Shown here one piece after another: positions 54,262 through 62,500 of a stretch of DNA of 64,000 nucleotides (position 1 is its first letter; every line of letters starts with the position of its first letter). The stretch spans positions 620,001 through 684,000 of the forward strand of contig NZ_CP014136.1 of NCBI RefSeq assembly GCF_002291425.1, given 5' to 3'. The notes under the pieces were generated by a model. The model worked only from the letters and a program-made list of their open reading frames with translations, was not told the origin of the DNA and did not search any database. A program made the position numbers and the translations under genes. Source of the stretch: Gibbsiella quercinecans. GTDB taxonomy: Bacteria; Pseudomonadota; Gammaproteobacteria; Enterobacterales; Enterobacteriaceae.

Positions 54262-56331
54262 TTAACCCGCGAGATGCAGGCCAACCAGCAACAGATCGAC
54301 CAGCTTAATGCCGGCAAACGGCACCAGCAGGCCGCCGACACCGTACAGCCATAAATTGCGCCGCAGCAGCGCCGCCGCGCTCATTGCCTGATAGCTCACC
54401 CCTTTCAGCGCCAGCGGGATCAGAAAAACGATCACCAGCGCGTTGAAGATCACCGCCGACAGGATAGCCGAAGCCGGTGAATGCAGCCCCATCACATTCA
54501 GCGCGTTCAACTGCGGATAGGTGGCGGCGAACGCCGCCGGAATAATGGCGAAATACTTCGCCACGTCGTTGGCGATGCTGAAAGTGGTCAGCGAACCGCG
54601 CGTCATCAGCATTTGTTTACCGATGTGCACCACTTCGATCAGCTTGGTGGGGTTGGAGTCCAAATCAACCATGTTGCCCGCTTCCTTCGCCGCCTGGGTG
54701 CCGGAGTTCATCGCCACCGCGACATCGGCCTGCGCCAGCGCCGGCGCATCATTGGTGCCGTCGCCGGTCATCGCCACCAGCCGCCCTTCCGCCTGGTACT
54801 GGCGGATCAGCGCCAGCTTGGCTTCCGGCGTGGCCTCGGCCAGAAAATCGTCCACCCCGGCTTCGGCGGCAATCGCGGCGGCGGTCAGCCGGTTATCGCC
54901 GGTGATCATCACCGTTTTAATGCCCATTTTGCGCAGTTCGGCAAAGCGTTCCTTAATACCGCCTTTGACAATGTCTTTTAGCGCGACCACCCCCAGCACC
55001 CGCGGCCCTTCGGCCACCACCAGCGGGGTGCCGCCGCTGCGCGCCACGCTTTCCACCAGGTTATCGACCGCTGGCGGGAAGTGCCCCTGGTTGGACTCCA
55101 CGTATTTGCGGATGGCATCCACCGCGCCTTTGCGGATCGCCCGTTGTTGCACGTTGACGCCGCTCATCCGGGTCTGGGCGGAAAACGGCACGAAGGTGGC
55201 GTTCAGCGTGTGCAGGTCGCGCTCGCGCAGGTTAAAGCGCTGTTTGGCCAGCACCACGATGCTGCGCCCTTCCGGGGTTTCATCCACCAGCGAAGCCAAC
55301 TGCGCGGCATCTGCCAGCGCCTGTTCTTCCACGCCCGGTGCCGGCAGGAACGACGAGGCCTGGCGGTTGCCAAGGGTGATGGTGCCGGTCTTATCCAGCA
55401 GCAGCACGTCCACGTCGCCGGCAGCCTCTACCGCTCGCCCGCTGGTGGCGATCACATTGGCGCCCAGCATACGGCTCATCCCGGCCACACCGATGGCGGA
55501 CAACAGCCCGCCGATAGTGGTGGGGATCAGGCACACCAGCAGCGCCACCAGCACCGTAATGCTTACCACCGTGCCGCTGCCCGCCGCCGCCACGCTGTAA
55601 GCGGAAAACGGCAGCAACGTTGCGGTGGCCAACACGAACACGATGGTCAACGCCACCAACAGAATGGTCAGCGCCACTTCGTTCGGCGTTTTACGGCGTT
55701 TGGCCCCTTCCACCATGGCGATCATCCGGTCAAGGAAGGTTTCGCCGGGGTTGACGCTGCACTGCACCACCAGCCAGTCGGACAGTACGCGGGTCCCGCC
55801 GGTCACCGATGAAAAATCGCCGCCGGATTCGCGGATCACCGGGGCCGATTCGCCGGTGATGGCGCTTTCATCCACCGACGCGCCCCCTTCCAGCACTTCG
55901 CCGTCGCAGGGAATGGTATCGCCGGCTTCCACCAGCACCACGTCGCCTTTACGCAGGCTTTCCGCCGGCACCTTTTGGCTGGCGCCTTCACGGTCCGGCG
56001 AGGCCAGTTTTTTCGCCCAGCGGGTTTTTTTCGTGCCTTTCAGGCTTTCCGCCTGCGCCTTGCTGCGCCCTTCCGCCAGCGCTTCGGCCATGTTGGCGAA
56101 CAGCACGGTGAACCATAGCCATAATGCAATGCTGCCGGTGAAGGCGGCATCGCCCTCGGCGTTGCCGGTCAGCATCGCCAACCAAATACCGCTGGTCAGA
56201 ATGCTGCCGAGATACACCACGAACATCACCGGGTTGCGCCATTGCACGCGCGGATCGAGTTTTTTCACCGCGTCGAATAATGCGCGGCGCACCAGAGCAG
56301 GCTCAAACAGTGCGCGTTGTGTGCGTGTCAT
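54262..56331 (-). CDS. kdpB: KdpB, K(+)-transporting P-type ATPase catalytic subunit
   Basis: 689 residues. P-type ATPase signatures: actuator A-I-T-G-E-S-A-P, phosphorylation site [10 protein letters not shown] (Asp ~ 313), nucleotide-binding and hinge [12 protein letters not shown]. Membrane helices at both ends. It hydrolyses ATP to drive K+ import through KdpA. Located between kdpA and kdpC with short gaps. Confidence 0.97.
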   Translation of the reverse strand: MTRTQRALFEPALVRRALFDAVKKLDPRVQWRNPVMFVVYLGSILTSGIWLAMLTGNAEGDAAFTGSIALWLWFTVLFANMAEALAEGRSKAQAESLKGTKKTRWAKKLASPDREGASQKVPAESLRKGDVVLVEAGDTIPCDGEVLEGGASVDESAITGESAPVIRESGGDFSSVTGGTRVLSDWLVVQCSVNPGETFLDRMIAMVEGAKRRKTPNEVALTILLVALTIVFVLATATLLPFSAYSVAAAGSGTVVSITVLVALLVCLIPTTIGGLLSAIGVAGMSRMLGANVIATSGRAVEAAGDVDVLLLDKTGTITLGNRQASSFLPAPGVEEQALADAAQLASLVDETPEGRSIVVLAKQRFNLRERDLHTLNATFVPFSAQTRMSGVNVQQRAIRKGAVDAIRKYVESNQGHFPPAVDNLVESVARSGGTPLVVAEGPRVLGVVALKDIVKGGIKERFAELRKMGIKTVMITGDNRLTAAAIAAEAGVDDFLAEATPEAKLALIRQYQAEGRLVAMTGDGTNDAPALAQADVAVAMNSGTQAAKEAGNMVDLDSNPTKLIEVVHIGKQMLMTRGSLTTFSIANDVAKYFAIIPAAFAATYPQLNALNVMGLHSPASAILSAVIFNALVIVFLIPLALKGVSYQAMSAAALLRRNLWLYGVGGLLVPFAGIKLVDLLLVGLHLAG

Positions 56332-56358
56332 CGATTTTCTCTCTCTTGATAACGGTGA

Positions 56359-58050
56359 TCAGTTAGCCAGCCAATGCTGTAAATGCTCGGCCACCGGCCC
56401 CAGCGCCAGCGCCGGAATGAAGGTCAGTGCGCCCACCAGCAACACCGTGCCGATCAGCAGGCCAATAAACAGCGGCCCATAGGTTGACAGGGTGCCATTG
56501 CCCACTGGCTGCCGCGGTTTCACGCTCAGTGAACCGGCAATCATCAATACCGGGACGATCACCCCGAAGCGGCCGACCAACATGGCGAACGCCAGCAGCA
56601 GGTTATAAAACGGGGTGTTGACGCTCAGCCCAGCGAACGCGCTGCCGTTGTTGTTGGCGGCGGAGGATACGGCGTACAGCACCTCGCTCAGCCCATGCGC
56701 GCCGGGGTTCAGGATCCCGGCACGCCCAGCGGCGGTGGCGATCGCCAATGCGCTGCCCAGCAAGACCAGCGTTGGAGTGATCAGGATCGCCAGCGCGGTC
56801 ATTTTCATCTCGTACACGTCGATCTTCTTGCCGAGGTATTCCGGCGTGCGGCCGATCATCAGCCCAGCGATAAACACCGTCAGCAACACGAACAGCAGCA
56901 TGCCGTACAGGCCGGAGCCGACGCCGCCGAACACCACCTCGCCTATCTGTATCAGCCACATCGGCACCATGCCGCCCAGCGCGGTGAATGAATCCAGCAT
57001 GGCGTTCACCGCGCCGCAGGAGGCGGCGGTGGTCACCACGTTAAACAGGCTGCTGGCGAGAATGCCGAAGCGTGCCTCTTTGCCTTCCATATTGATGTTG
57101 CTTGCGCCGCCCAGCGCCGAGAGGTGCGGGTTGCCCGCCAGTTCGGCGGCCATCACCGCCGCGACCGCCACCACGAAGATCAGGCTCATCGCCCACAGCA
57201 GCGCGTGGCCCTGGCGGTTTTCACCGGCCAGTTGGCCAAAGGCCAGGCACAGGGCACAGGGGATCAGGAACGTCGCCAGCATCTGCACCATGTTGGTCAG
57301 CGCCGTTGGGTTTTCAAACGGATGGGCGGAGTTGGCGCCAAAGAAGCCGCCGCCGTTGGTGCCCAGCATTTTAATCGCCTCCTGCGAGGCCACCGGCCCC
57401 ATAGGCAACACCTGCGCTGCGCCCTCCAGCGTTTGCAGATGCAGGTACGGCTGCAGGTTCTGCAACACGCCCTGGCTGACAAAAAACAGCGCCAGCAGCA
57501 GGGAAAGCGGCAGCAACACATACAGCGTGATACGCAGGATATCCAGCCAGGCGTTGCCGACGGTGGCGCTGCCCTGGCGGGTTAGCGCGCGGATCAGCGC
57601 AAAGGCCACGGCAATGCCGCTGGCGGCCGACAGGAAGTTTTGCACGGTCAACCCAGCCATCTGGCTGAAATAGCTCAGGGTATTTTCACCGCTGTAGGCC
57701 TGCCAGTTAGTGTTGGTGACAAAGCTGACGGCGGTATTCAACGCCAGGTGCCATGACAGCCCCGGCATCCCCTGCGGATTGAGCGGCAGCGCGCCCTGCG
57801 CGATCAGCAGCGCAAACAGCAACAACAGGCCGAACAGGTTGAACAGCAAAATGGCCAGCGCATACTGCCAGCCGTTCATTTCCGCCTGGTTGCCGGCGCC
57901 ACAGCAGCGCCACAGCACGCGTTCAAGCGGCCGCGCCACCGGCAAGGGTTCGCCTTCGATCAGGCGCGCCAAAAAGCGCCCCAACGGCTGCGCAAGCACC
58001 AATAGCGCCAGCAGGAAGCTGGCGGTCAATAAAAACGCCTGTGCCGCCAT
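56359..58050 (-). CDS. kdpA: KdpA, K(+)-channel-like subunit
   Basis: 563 residues from the ATG at 58050, whose first base is shared with the kdpF stop codon (TGATG); coding DNA upstream of this in the same frame is not used. The N-terminus [11 protein letters not shown] is as in other KdpA proteins. Selectivity-filter-like loops are visible, for example V-T-N-T-N-W-Q-A-Y and [19 protein letters not shown]. Member of the K+ transporter superfamily with about ten helices. Confidence 0.96.
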   Translation of the reverse strand: MAAQAFLLTASFLLALLVLAQPLGRFLARLIEGEPLPVARPLERVLWRCCGAGNQAEMNGWQYALAILLFNLFGLLLLFALLIAQGALPLNPQGMPGLSWHLALNTAVSFVTNTNWQAYSGENTLSYFSQMAGLTVQNFLSAASGIAVAFALIRALTRQGSATVGNAWLDILRITLYVLLPLSLLLALFFVSQGVLQNLQPYLHLQTLEGAAQVLPMGPVASQEAIKMLGTNGGGFFGANSAHPFENPTALTNMVQMLATFLIPCALCLAFGQLAGENRQGHALLWAMSLIFVVAVAAVMAAELAGNPHLSALGGASNINMEGKEARFGILASSLFNVVTTAASCGAVNAMLDSFTALGGMVPMWLIQIGEVVFGGVGSGLYGMLLFVLLTVFIAGLMIGRTPEYLGKKIDVYEMKMTALAILITPTLVLLGSALAIATAAGRAGILNPGAHGLSEVLYAVSSAANNNGSAFAGLSVNTPFYNLLLAFAMLVGRFGVIVPVLMIAGSLSVKPRQPVGNGTLSTYGPLFIGLLIGTVLLVGALTFIPALALGPVAEHLQHWLAN

Positions 58051-58139
58051 CAGAAATCCTCCGCATTGAACAGGGCGTAAACCAGGTAGCCCAATAGCAG
58101 CAGCACCAATAGCCCACCGCCAATAACGCTGATATTCAC
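58050..58139 (-). CDS. kdpF: KdpF small membrane subunit
   Basis: 29 residues: GTG start at 58139 with GGGGG 7 bases upstream, a single hydrophobic helix ([19 protein letters not shown]) and end F-N-A-E-D-F. It is the stabilising lipid-like peptide of the Kdp complex and overlaps kdpA (TGATG). The TTG-like codon overlapping the GTG is out of frame. Confidence 0.9.
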   Translation of the reverse strand: MNISVIGGGLLVLLLLGYLVYALFNAEDF

Positions 58140-58216
58140 AAGACACCCCCACAGGTGTGATTTTGGATAGAGGGAGTCTAGGGTGAGGGGTAAAAAGAAG
58201 ATGAAAAAATAGCGCT

Positions 58217-58243
58217 GCGGGCTGTAAAAAAAGTATAAAAACG
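58217..58243 (-). promoter_or_regulatory. KdpE-binding box of the kdp promoter
   Basis: On the minus strand this reads TTTTTATACTTTTTTTACAG followed by CCCGC, almost the same as the T-rich E. coli KdpE site. It lies ~80 bp upstream of the kdpF start, where the -35/-10 region should follow. Confidence 0.8.
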
Positions 58244-58311
58244 GGTGGGTTGACAGGACGATCTGTTACAGCGAGGGGCGATGATGGGCGCGGCCTGGTG
58301 CCCAATGAAAG

Positions 58312-58330
58312 GCGGGGCCGTTCGCCCCGC
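58312..58330 (-). terminator. terminator of the aryl-polyene genes
   Basis: GCGGGGC (58312-58318) pairs with GCCCCGC (58324-58330); on the minus strand it is followed by CTTTCATT. It lies 15 bp after the apeR-like stop codon. Confidence 0.65.
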
Positions 58331-58345
58331 TCCATCTATGGATGT

Positions 58346-59578
58346 TTATGCCGCCCAGCGGCGGAATATCAGCGAAGTATTGATGCCGCCAAAAGCAAAG
58401 TTATTCGACTGGATAAAATCCGTCTCAACGCGGCGCGGCTCATGCATGATGTAGTCCAGCTCACCGCAATCCTGCGCCGGCTGCGACAGATTAATCGTTG
58501 GGGCAAACCAGCCAGCACGCATCATCTCTATGCTCATCCAGGCCTCCAGCGCGCCACAGGCGCCGAGCGTATGGCCAAAATAGCTTTTCAACGACGAAAT
58601 CGGCGTCGCTGCGCCATACACCGCGGCGGTCGCCTGGCTCTCGGCAACATCGCCACGGTCGGTGGCCGTGCCATGCGCACTGATATAGCCGATATCGGCC
58701 GGTTGCAGGCCCGCACAACGCAGCGCACCTTCAATACAGAGTTGCATGGTCTCGCGTTGCGGTTGCGTAATGTGGGCGGCATCGCAATTAGTATGGAAGC
58801 CAACCAGTTCAGCGTAGATCGTCGCACCGCGCGCCTGTGCGTGCTCAAGCTCTTCAAGGATCAACGTTCCCGCCCCCTCGCCGATCACCAACCCATCACG
58901 TTTCGCATCAAAAGGCGACGGCGTGGTATGCGGCGCATCGTTACGCTGGCTGGTGGCGAACAAGGTGTCAAAAACCGCCGCCTCAGAAGGACAGAGCTCT
59001 TCCGCTCCGCCGGCGACCATAATGGTCTGATAACCGTGGCGAATCGCTTCCCAGGCGTAGCCTATCGCCTGGCTGCCAGAAGTACAGGCGCTGGAAGTGG
59101 GGATCACTCGCCCACGCAGGCCAAAAAACAGCCCGGCATTGACCGCCGTCGTGTGCGGCATCATTTGCACATAGGTCGTACCGGTAATGTTGTTGGTATG
59201 CTTTTCCGTCAACATGGTGGCGAACTCGCTTACCGGGCCGGTGCTGCCGGTAGACGAGCCATAGGCGATGCCGGTTTCACCGTTGGTCAACACCGGATGG
59301 CCGAGCAAACCTGCCTGCTCCAGTGCCAACTCACAGGCCCGGGTGGCCAGCAGCGATACGCGCCCCATTGAGCGAATACGTTTCCGGGTATAGTGTTCCG
59401 GCAGGCTGAAATGATCAATCGGCGCGCCAAGCAGCGTATGCAGCCCGTCATACACCTGCCACTCCGGCATGTTGCGCACGGCATTGCGCCCGGCCAGCAG
59501 CCCGGCGGATACGCTGCCCCAATCATTGCCGAACGCGGTCACGCCCCCCATCCCGGTGATCACTACACGCCGCATCAT
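58346..59578 (-). CDS. apeR: beta-ketoacyl-ACP synthase, FabF type (aryl polyene ApeR)
   Basis: 410 residues with GGAGG before two adjacent ATGs (59578 and 59575). KAS features: active-site Cys in T-S-S-A-C-T-S-G-S-Q (~residue 160), His in I-S-A-H-G-T-A-T-D-R-G-D and His in S-Y-F-G-H-T-L-G-A-C-G-A, and N-N-F-A-F-G-G-I-N-T at the end. All three catalytic residues are intact, so it should be an active condensing enzyme. Its companions (KR, DH and a second KS) fit the type II PKS that builds the aryl-polyene pigment. Terminal gene of the cluster. Confidence 0.87.
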   Translation of the reverse strand: MMRRVVITGMGGVTAFGNDWGSVSAGLLAGRNAVRNMPEWQVYDGLHTLLGAPIDHFSLPEHYTRKRIRSMGRVSLLATRACELALEQAGLLGHPVLTNGETGIAYGSSTGSTGPVSEFATMLTEKHTNNITGTTYVQMMPHTTAVNAGLFFGLRGRVIPTSSACTSGSQAIGYAWEAIRHGYQTIMVAGGAEELCPSEAAVFDTLFATSQRNDAPHTTPSPFDAKRDGLVIGEGAGTLILEELEHAQARGATIYAELVGFHTNCDAAHITQPQRETMQLCIEGALRCAGLQPADIGYISAHGTATDRGDVAESQATAAVYGAATPISSLKSYFGHTLGACGALEAWMSIEMMRAGWFAPTINLSQPAQDCGELDYIMHEPRRVETDFIQSNNFAFGGINTSLIFRRWAA

Positions 59579-60306
59579 AACATTCCTCCGTTAATGGAAA
59601 TCACCTGGCGAGTGACATAGCCGGCGATATCAGACATCAGATAGCCGGCCAGGCCGGCAACTTCATCCGCCTGCCCCATGCGCTTCATGGGGATCATCTT
59701 CATGGCCTCATCCATCGCCGCCGGCGCCATTTGAACCATGCCGGTATCAATTAACCCAGGGGCGATGCAATTGACGGTGATATGACGCTTCGCCAGTTCA
59801 ATCGCCAGCGCTTTGGTAGCGCCGATGATGCCCGCCTTCGCTGCGCTGTAATTCACCTGCCCACGGTTGCCCATCATGCCGGAAACCGAAGAGAGCGTAA
59901 TAATCCGGCCGCCGCGGCGCAGCCCAATCATCGGCATGACGCAGGGATGGATCACATTGTAAAAGCTGTCGAGGTTGGTATGGATGACGCTATCCCAGGC
60001 ATCGGCATCCAGCGCAGGGAATGCGCCGTCACGGGTGATCCCGGCATTATTAACCACGCCGTAATAAGCGCCGTGAGCGTCGATATCCTGTTCAATCCGC
60101 TCCCGGCACTGTTCACGCAGAGCAATATCAAACCCGAGGATCCGCCCTGTGCCGCCACGTTGTTCGATCTGGCCCAGTGTCTCGGTGGCTCCCGCCAAAT
60201 CACGGTGATAATGCACCACCACGGTAAAACCATCAGCCGCAAGCCGCAGCGCAATAGCCCGGCCGATTCCTTTACTGGCTCCCGTGATTAATACGGAACG
60301 CTTCAT
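59575..60306 (-). CDS. apeQ: 3-ketoacyl-ACP reductase (aryl polyene ApeQ)
   Basis: 243 residues, FabG-like SDR. L-I-T-G-A-S-K-G-I-G-R-A cofactor loop, N-N-A-G-I-T-R-D-G-A, S-S-V-S-G-M-M-G-N-R-G-Q-V-N-Y-S-A-A-K-A-G catalytic Ser-Tyr-Lys region and I-S-I-N-G-G-M-L at the end. Reduces the keto intermediate in each polyene extension cycle. Its last base overlaps the apeR start by 4 bp, and its start overlaps apeP by 4 bp. Confidence 0.87.
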   Translation of the reverse strand: MKRSVLITGASKGIGRAIALRLAADGFTVVVHYHRDLAGATETLGQIEQRGGTGRILGFDIALREQCRERIEQDIDAHGAYYGVVNNAGITRDGAFPALDADAWDSVIHTNLDSFYNVIHPCVMPMIGLRRGGRIITLSSVSGMMGNRGQVNYSAAKAGIIGATKALAIELAKRHITVNCIAPGLIDTGMVQMAPAAMDEAMKMIPMKRMGQADEVAGLAGYLMSDIAGYVTRQVISINGGML

Positions 60307-60776
60307 GCTTGTTTACCCTGTTGTAAAAGTTTTTGTAATTCAAATTCATCTGGCTGATAGGTATTCAACCGGCCACTGGCATAGCGCTCACCATCAATAA
60401 AAATTTCGCCGTCAAAACTTCCCATTTTTTCATCACGCATCAGCAACGCCACTTTGATATCCAGCACGCTGTTGGCCGGGAAGAACGCGCGCTGGCAGCG
60501 GTACCCCCGCCCACCGAGCAACATGCCGGGACGGGGCGGCAAGCCCTGCTGCTGACCATGCCAGCCCGACCAAACGCCGATGGTCTGGGCAATAATTTCA
60601 ATACCGAACCAGGCGGCCAGATGCCCGTCCGGGTTTAGAAACGGCGCCAATGCGCCGCAACGGCTCACTTGGCTGCGGCAATGCGCGCCGTTGTCATCCA
60701 CCTGAATGACGCGTTCCACCAGCACCATCGGCGCAGCGTGGGGAAGATAATGTGCAGCCGGGAAATAATCAGCCAT
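60303..60776 (-). CDS. apeP: hotdog-fold 3-hydroxyacyl-ACP dehydratase (aryl polyene ApeP)
   Basis: 157 residues from the ATG at 60776. Starts A-D-Y-F-P-A-A-H-Y-L-P-H-A-A-P-M-V-L-V-E-R-V, where the L-P-H-x-x-P-M motif is typical of this FabA/FabZ-like group, then L-A-A-W-F-G-I-E-I-I-A-Q-T-I-G. It lacks a close FabZ-type consensus apart from these, as usual for ApeP. Dehydrates the hydroxyacyl intermediate to build the conjugated chain. Overlaps apeO and apeQ. Confidence 0.85.
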   Translation of the reverse strand: MADYFPAAHYLPHAAPMVLVERVIQVDDNGAHCRSQVSRCGALAPFLNPDGHLAAWFGIEIIAQTIGVWSGWHGQQQGLPPRPGMLLGGRGYRCQRAFFPANSVLDIKVALLMRDEKMGSFDGEIFIDGERYASGRLNTYQPDEFELQKLLQQGKQA

Positions 60777-61926
60777 CAACAGTTCCTACCAGCAGGCAGG
60801 CATTATTCCCGCCGAATGCAAACGAGTTTGAAAGGATCACCGGCCGTTCAAGCCGGGCCGGCGCGCGCAGCAGGCCGCAGGGCGGCAACGCATCGTCGGG
60901 CTCGCATTGTGAAAAATCCTGCGGCGGCAATCGCATTTCGCGTGCCAGCAACAGCCAGCAGAGCGCCGCTTCGCCAATGCCGGCGGCGCCCAGCATATGG
61001 CCAGTCAGATGTTTAGTAGAGCTGCTGGGGATGGCCGAGCCAAAAATCGCATTTATCACACGGGATTCAATCTGATCGTTTAACCGGGTCGCGGTGCCGT
61101 GCAGATTAATGTAGCCGACGTCCTGTGGCTGCAACTGCGCCTGTTGCAAAGCCATTTCGATCGCCCGGATAGCCCCGGCGCCTTCCGGGTGCGGCGCAGA
61201 CATATGCCAGGCATCGGAAGACTCACCTACACCCAGCACGGCGATACCACGATCGCCACGCTCCAATAGCATTAATGCCGCCCCTTCGCCAATGGTGATG
61301 CCGGTGCGCTGTTTGCTAAACGGCAGGCAGCGTGCAGAGGAAAGCGATTCCAGGCTGTTGAAACCGTTTAGCGGCATGCGGCTAAGCGTATCCGCACCGC
61401 CAACGATCGCCACATCGGCCAGGCCGGCATCAATCAGACGTTGGCCGCTGATAATCGCCCGGGAGCTGGATGAACAGGCTGTCGACAATGTATACGCCGG
61501 CCCGCTCAAACCGAGGAAAGCGGCCAGAAAGCGCGACGGATCGCCTAACTCCTGCTGTGTGTAGCGATAGCCGGCCGATTGCTGGCTAACATAGCGATCC
61601 GCCTCATCCAGCCCAGAGGTACTGGTGCCCAAAATAACCGCAACGCGATCGGCGCCCACTTTGGCGATTGCTGCATCCACGTGCTCACGAATCTGCGCCA
61701 GCGCTGCCAGCAGCAGTTGATTATTGCGGCTCTGATGTTCGGCCAATGCTTCGGGAATACACGGCAGGCGGGCAGTCACTTTGCCCACCCAGCACGGTTT
61801 GCCCTGCACCAGCCAGCCATCGTCAGGCCCCATACCCGGCGCGTGCCCTATCGCCAGATTGGCGGCGATTTCATCCGGATGATTGCCCAGCGCATTGAGC
61901 ATGCCGACGGCAGAGATAATGATCAT
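60769..61926 (-). CDS. apeO: beta-ketoacyl-ACP synthase, FabB type (aryl polyene ApeO)
   Basis: 385 residues from the ATG at 61926, which begins 1 bp after the DUF3261 gene stop. Active-site Cys in L-S-T-A-C-S-S-S-S-R (~150), His in I-N-L-H-G-T-A-T-R-L-N-D and K-H-L-T-G-H-M-L-G-A-A-G, and S-N-S-F-A-F-G-G-N-N-A at the end. In studied aryl-polyene systems ApeO works with a chain-length-factor-like partner, encoded elsewhere in the cluster and outside this window. The G-T-S-T-S-G-L-D-E-A-D-R-Y region differs from FabB. Confidence 0.87.
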   Translation of the reverse strand: MIIISAVGMLNALGNHPDEIAANLAIGHAPGMGPDDGWLVQGKPCWVGKVTARLPCIPEALAEHQSRNNQLLLAALAQIREHVDAAIAKVGADRVAVILGTSTSGLDEADRYVSQQSAGYRYTQQELGDPSRFLAAFLGLSGPAYTLSTACSSSSRAIISGQRLIDAGLADVAIVGGADTLSRMPLNGFNSLESLSSARCLPFSKQRTGITIGEGAALMLLERGDRGIAVLGVGESSDAWHMSAPHPEGAGAIRAIEMALQQAQLQPQDVGYINLHGTATRLNDQIESRVINAIFGSAIPSSSTKHLTGHMLGAAGIGEAALCWLLLAREMRLPPQDFSQCEPDDALPPCGLLRAPARLERPVILSNSFAFGGNNACLLVGTVDG

Positions 61927-61927
61927 A

Positions 61928-62500
61928 TTAACTGTCCAGAGACTGAATAACGATGTGATAGCCAAACACCCGCTGGCGCACGCTGATGGGCTCCCGGCGG
62001 CCGTTGCGATTCATATACTGAATCTCGGTTACCACATTGCCGTCGGCATCAAGCAACACGCGCTGGTCGCCACGGTCCTCAAGCAGCCAACCTTTGGGCA
62101 ACTGGGGCCGCCAGGCGCTTACGGGCCAGTGGCTCAGCATAATGTCCGCCAGCACCTGGCTGGCCGGCGGCATATCCGGCAGCACGATGGACTGCTCGGT
62201 GTGAATGCCATGTTCATCGTAAGTGATGCGGAACAGGCGGATGCCCAATGACGAAAGCCCAGCGAGCGAGAGCTGGTGTTCATCGGCATTTAACAACACC
62301 AGCAACGATTGCTGCTGCCCTTTGAAGCTGCCGGTCAGCAACTGCTGTTCATTGACCGGCGGCACCATCGCCGGCGCTGGGAGGGTGACCTTAACCCCCG
62401 GCTTTAGCCAGGCCTGCGGGCGGGTATTATTCGGTTTGCCGGCACAGGCAGCGAGACACAGCGAACAGAGCAGGATCATCCCTGTTGTTATTTTTTTCAT
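61928..62500 (-). CDS. DUF3261 lipoprotein of aryl-polyene cluster
   Basis: 190 residues from the ATG at 62500, overlapping the MMPL gene by 4 bp. N-terminus M-K-K-I-T-T-G-M-I-L-L-C-S-L-C-L-A-A-C-A-G is a lipoprotein signal with lipobox L-A-A-C. The rest is beta-rich with no enzymatic motif. Proteins of this family recur next to the MMPL exporter in aryl-polyene clusters and probably help move the pigment lipid to the outer membrane. That role is inferred from position. Confidence 0.8.
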   Translation of the reverse strand: MKKITTGMILLCSLCLAACAGKPNNTRPQAWLKPGVKVTLPAPAMVPPVNEQQLLTGSFKGQQQSLLVLLNADEHQLSLAGLSSLGIRLFRITYDEHGIHTEQSIVLPDMPPASQVLADIMLSHWPVSAWRPQLPKGWLLEDRGDQRVLLDADGNVVTEIQYMNRNGRREPISVRQRVFGYHIVIQSLDS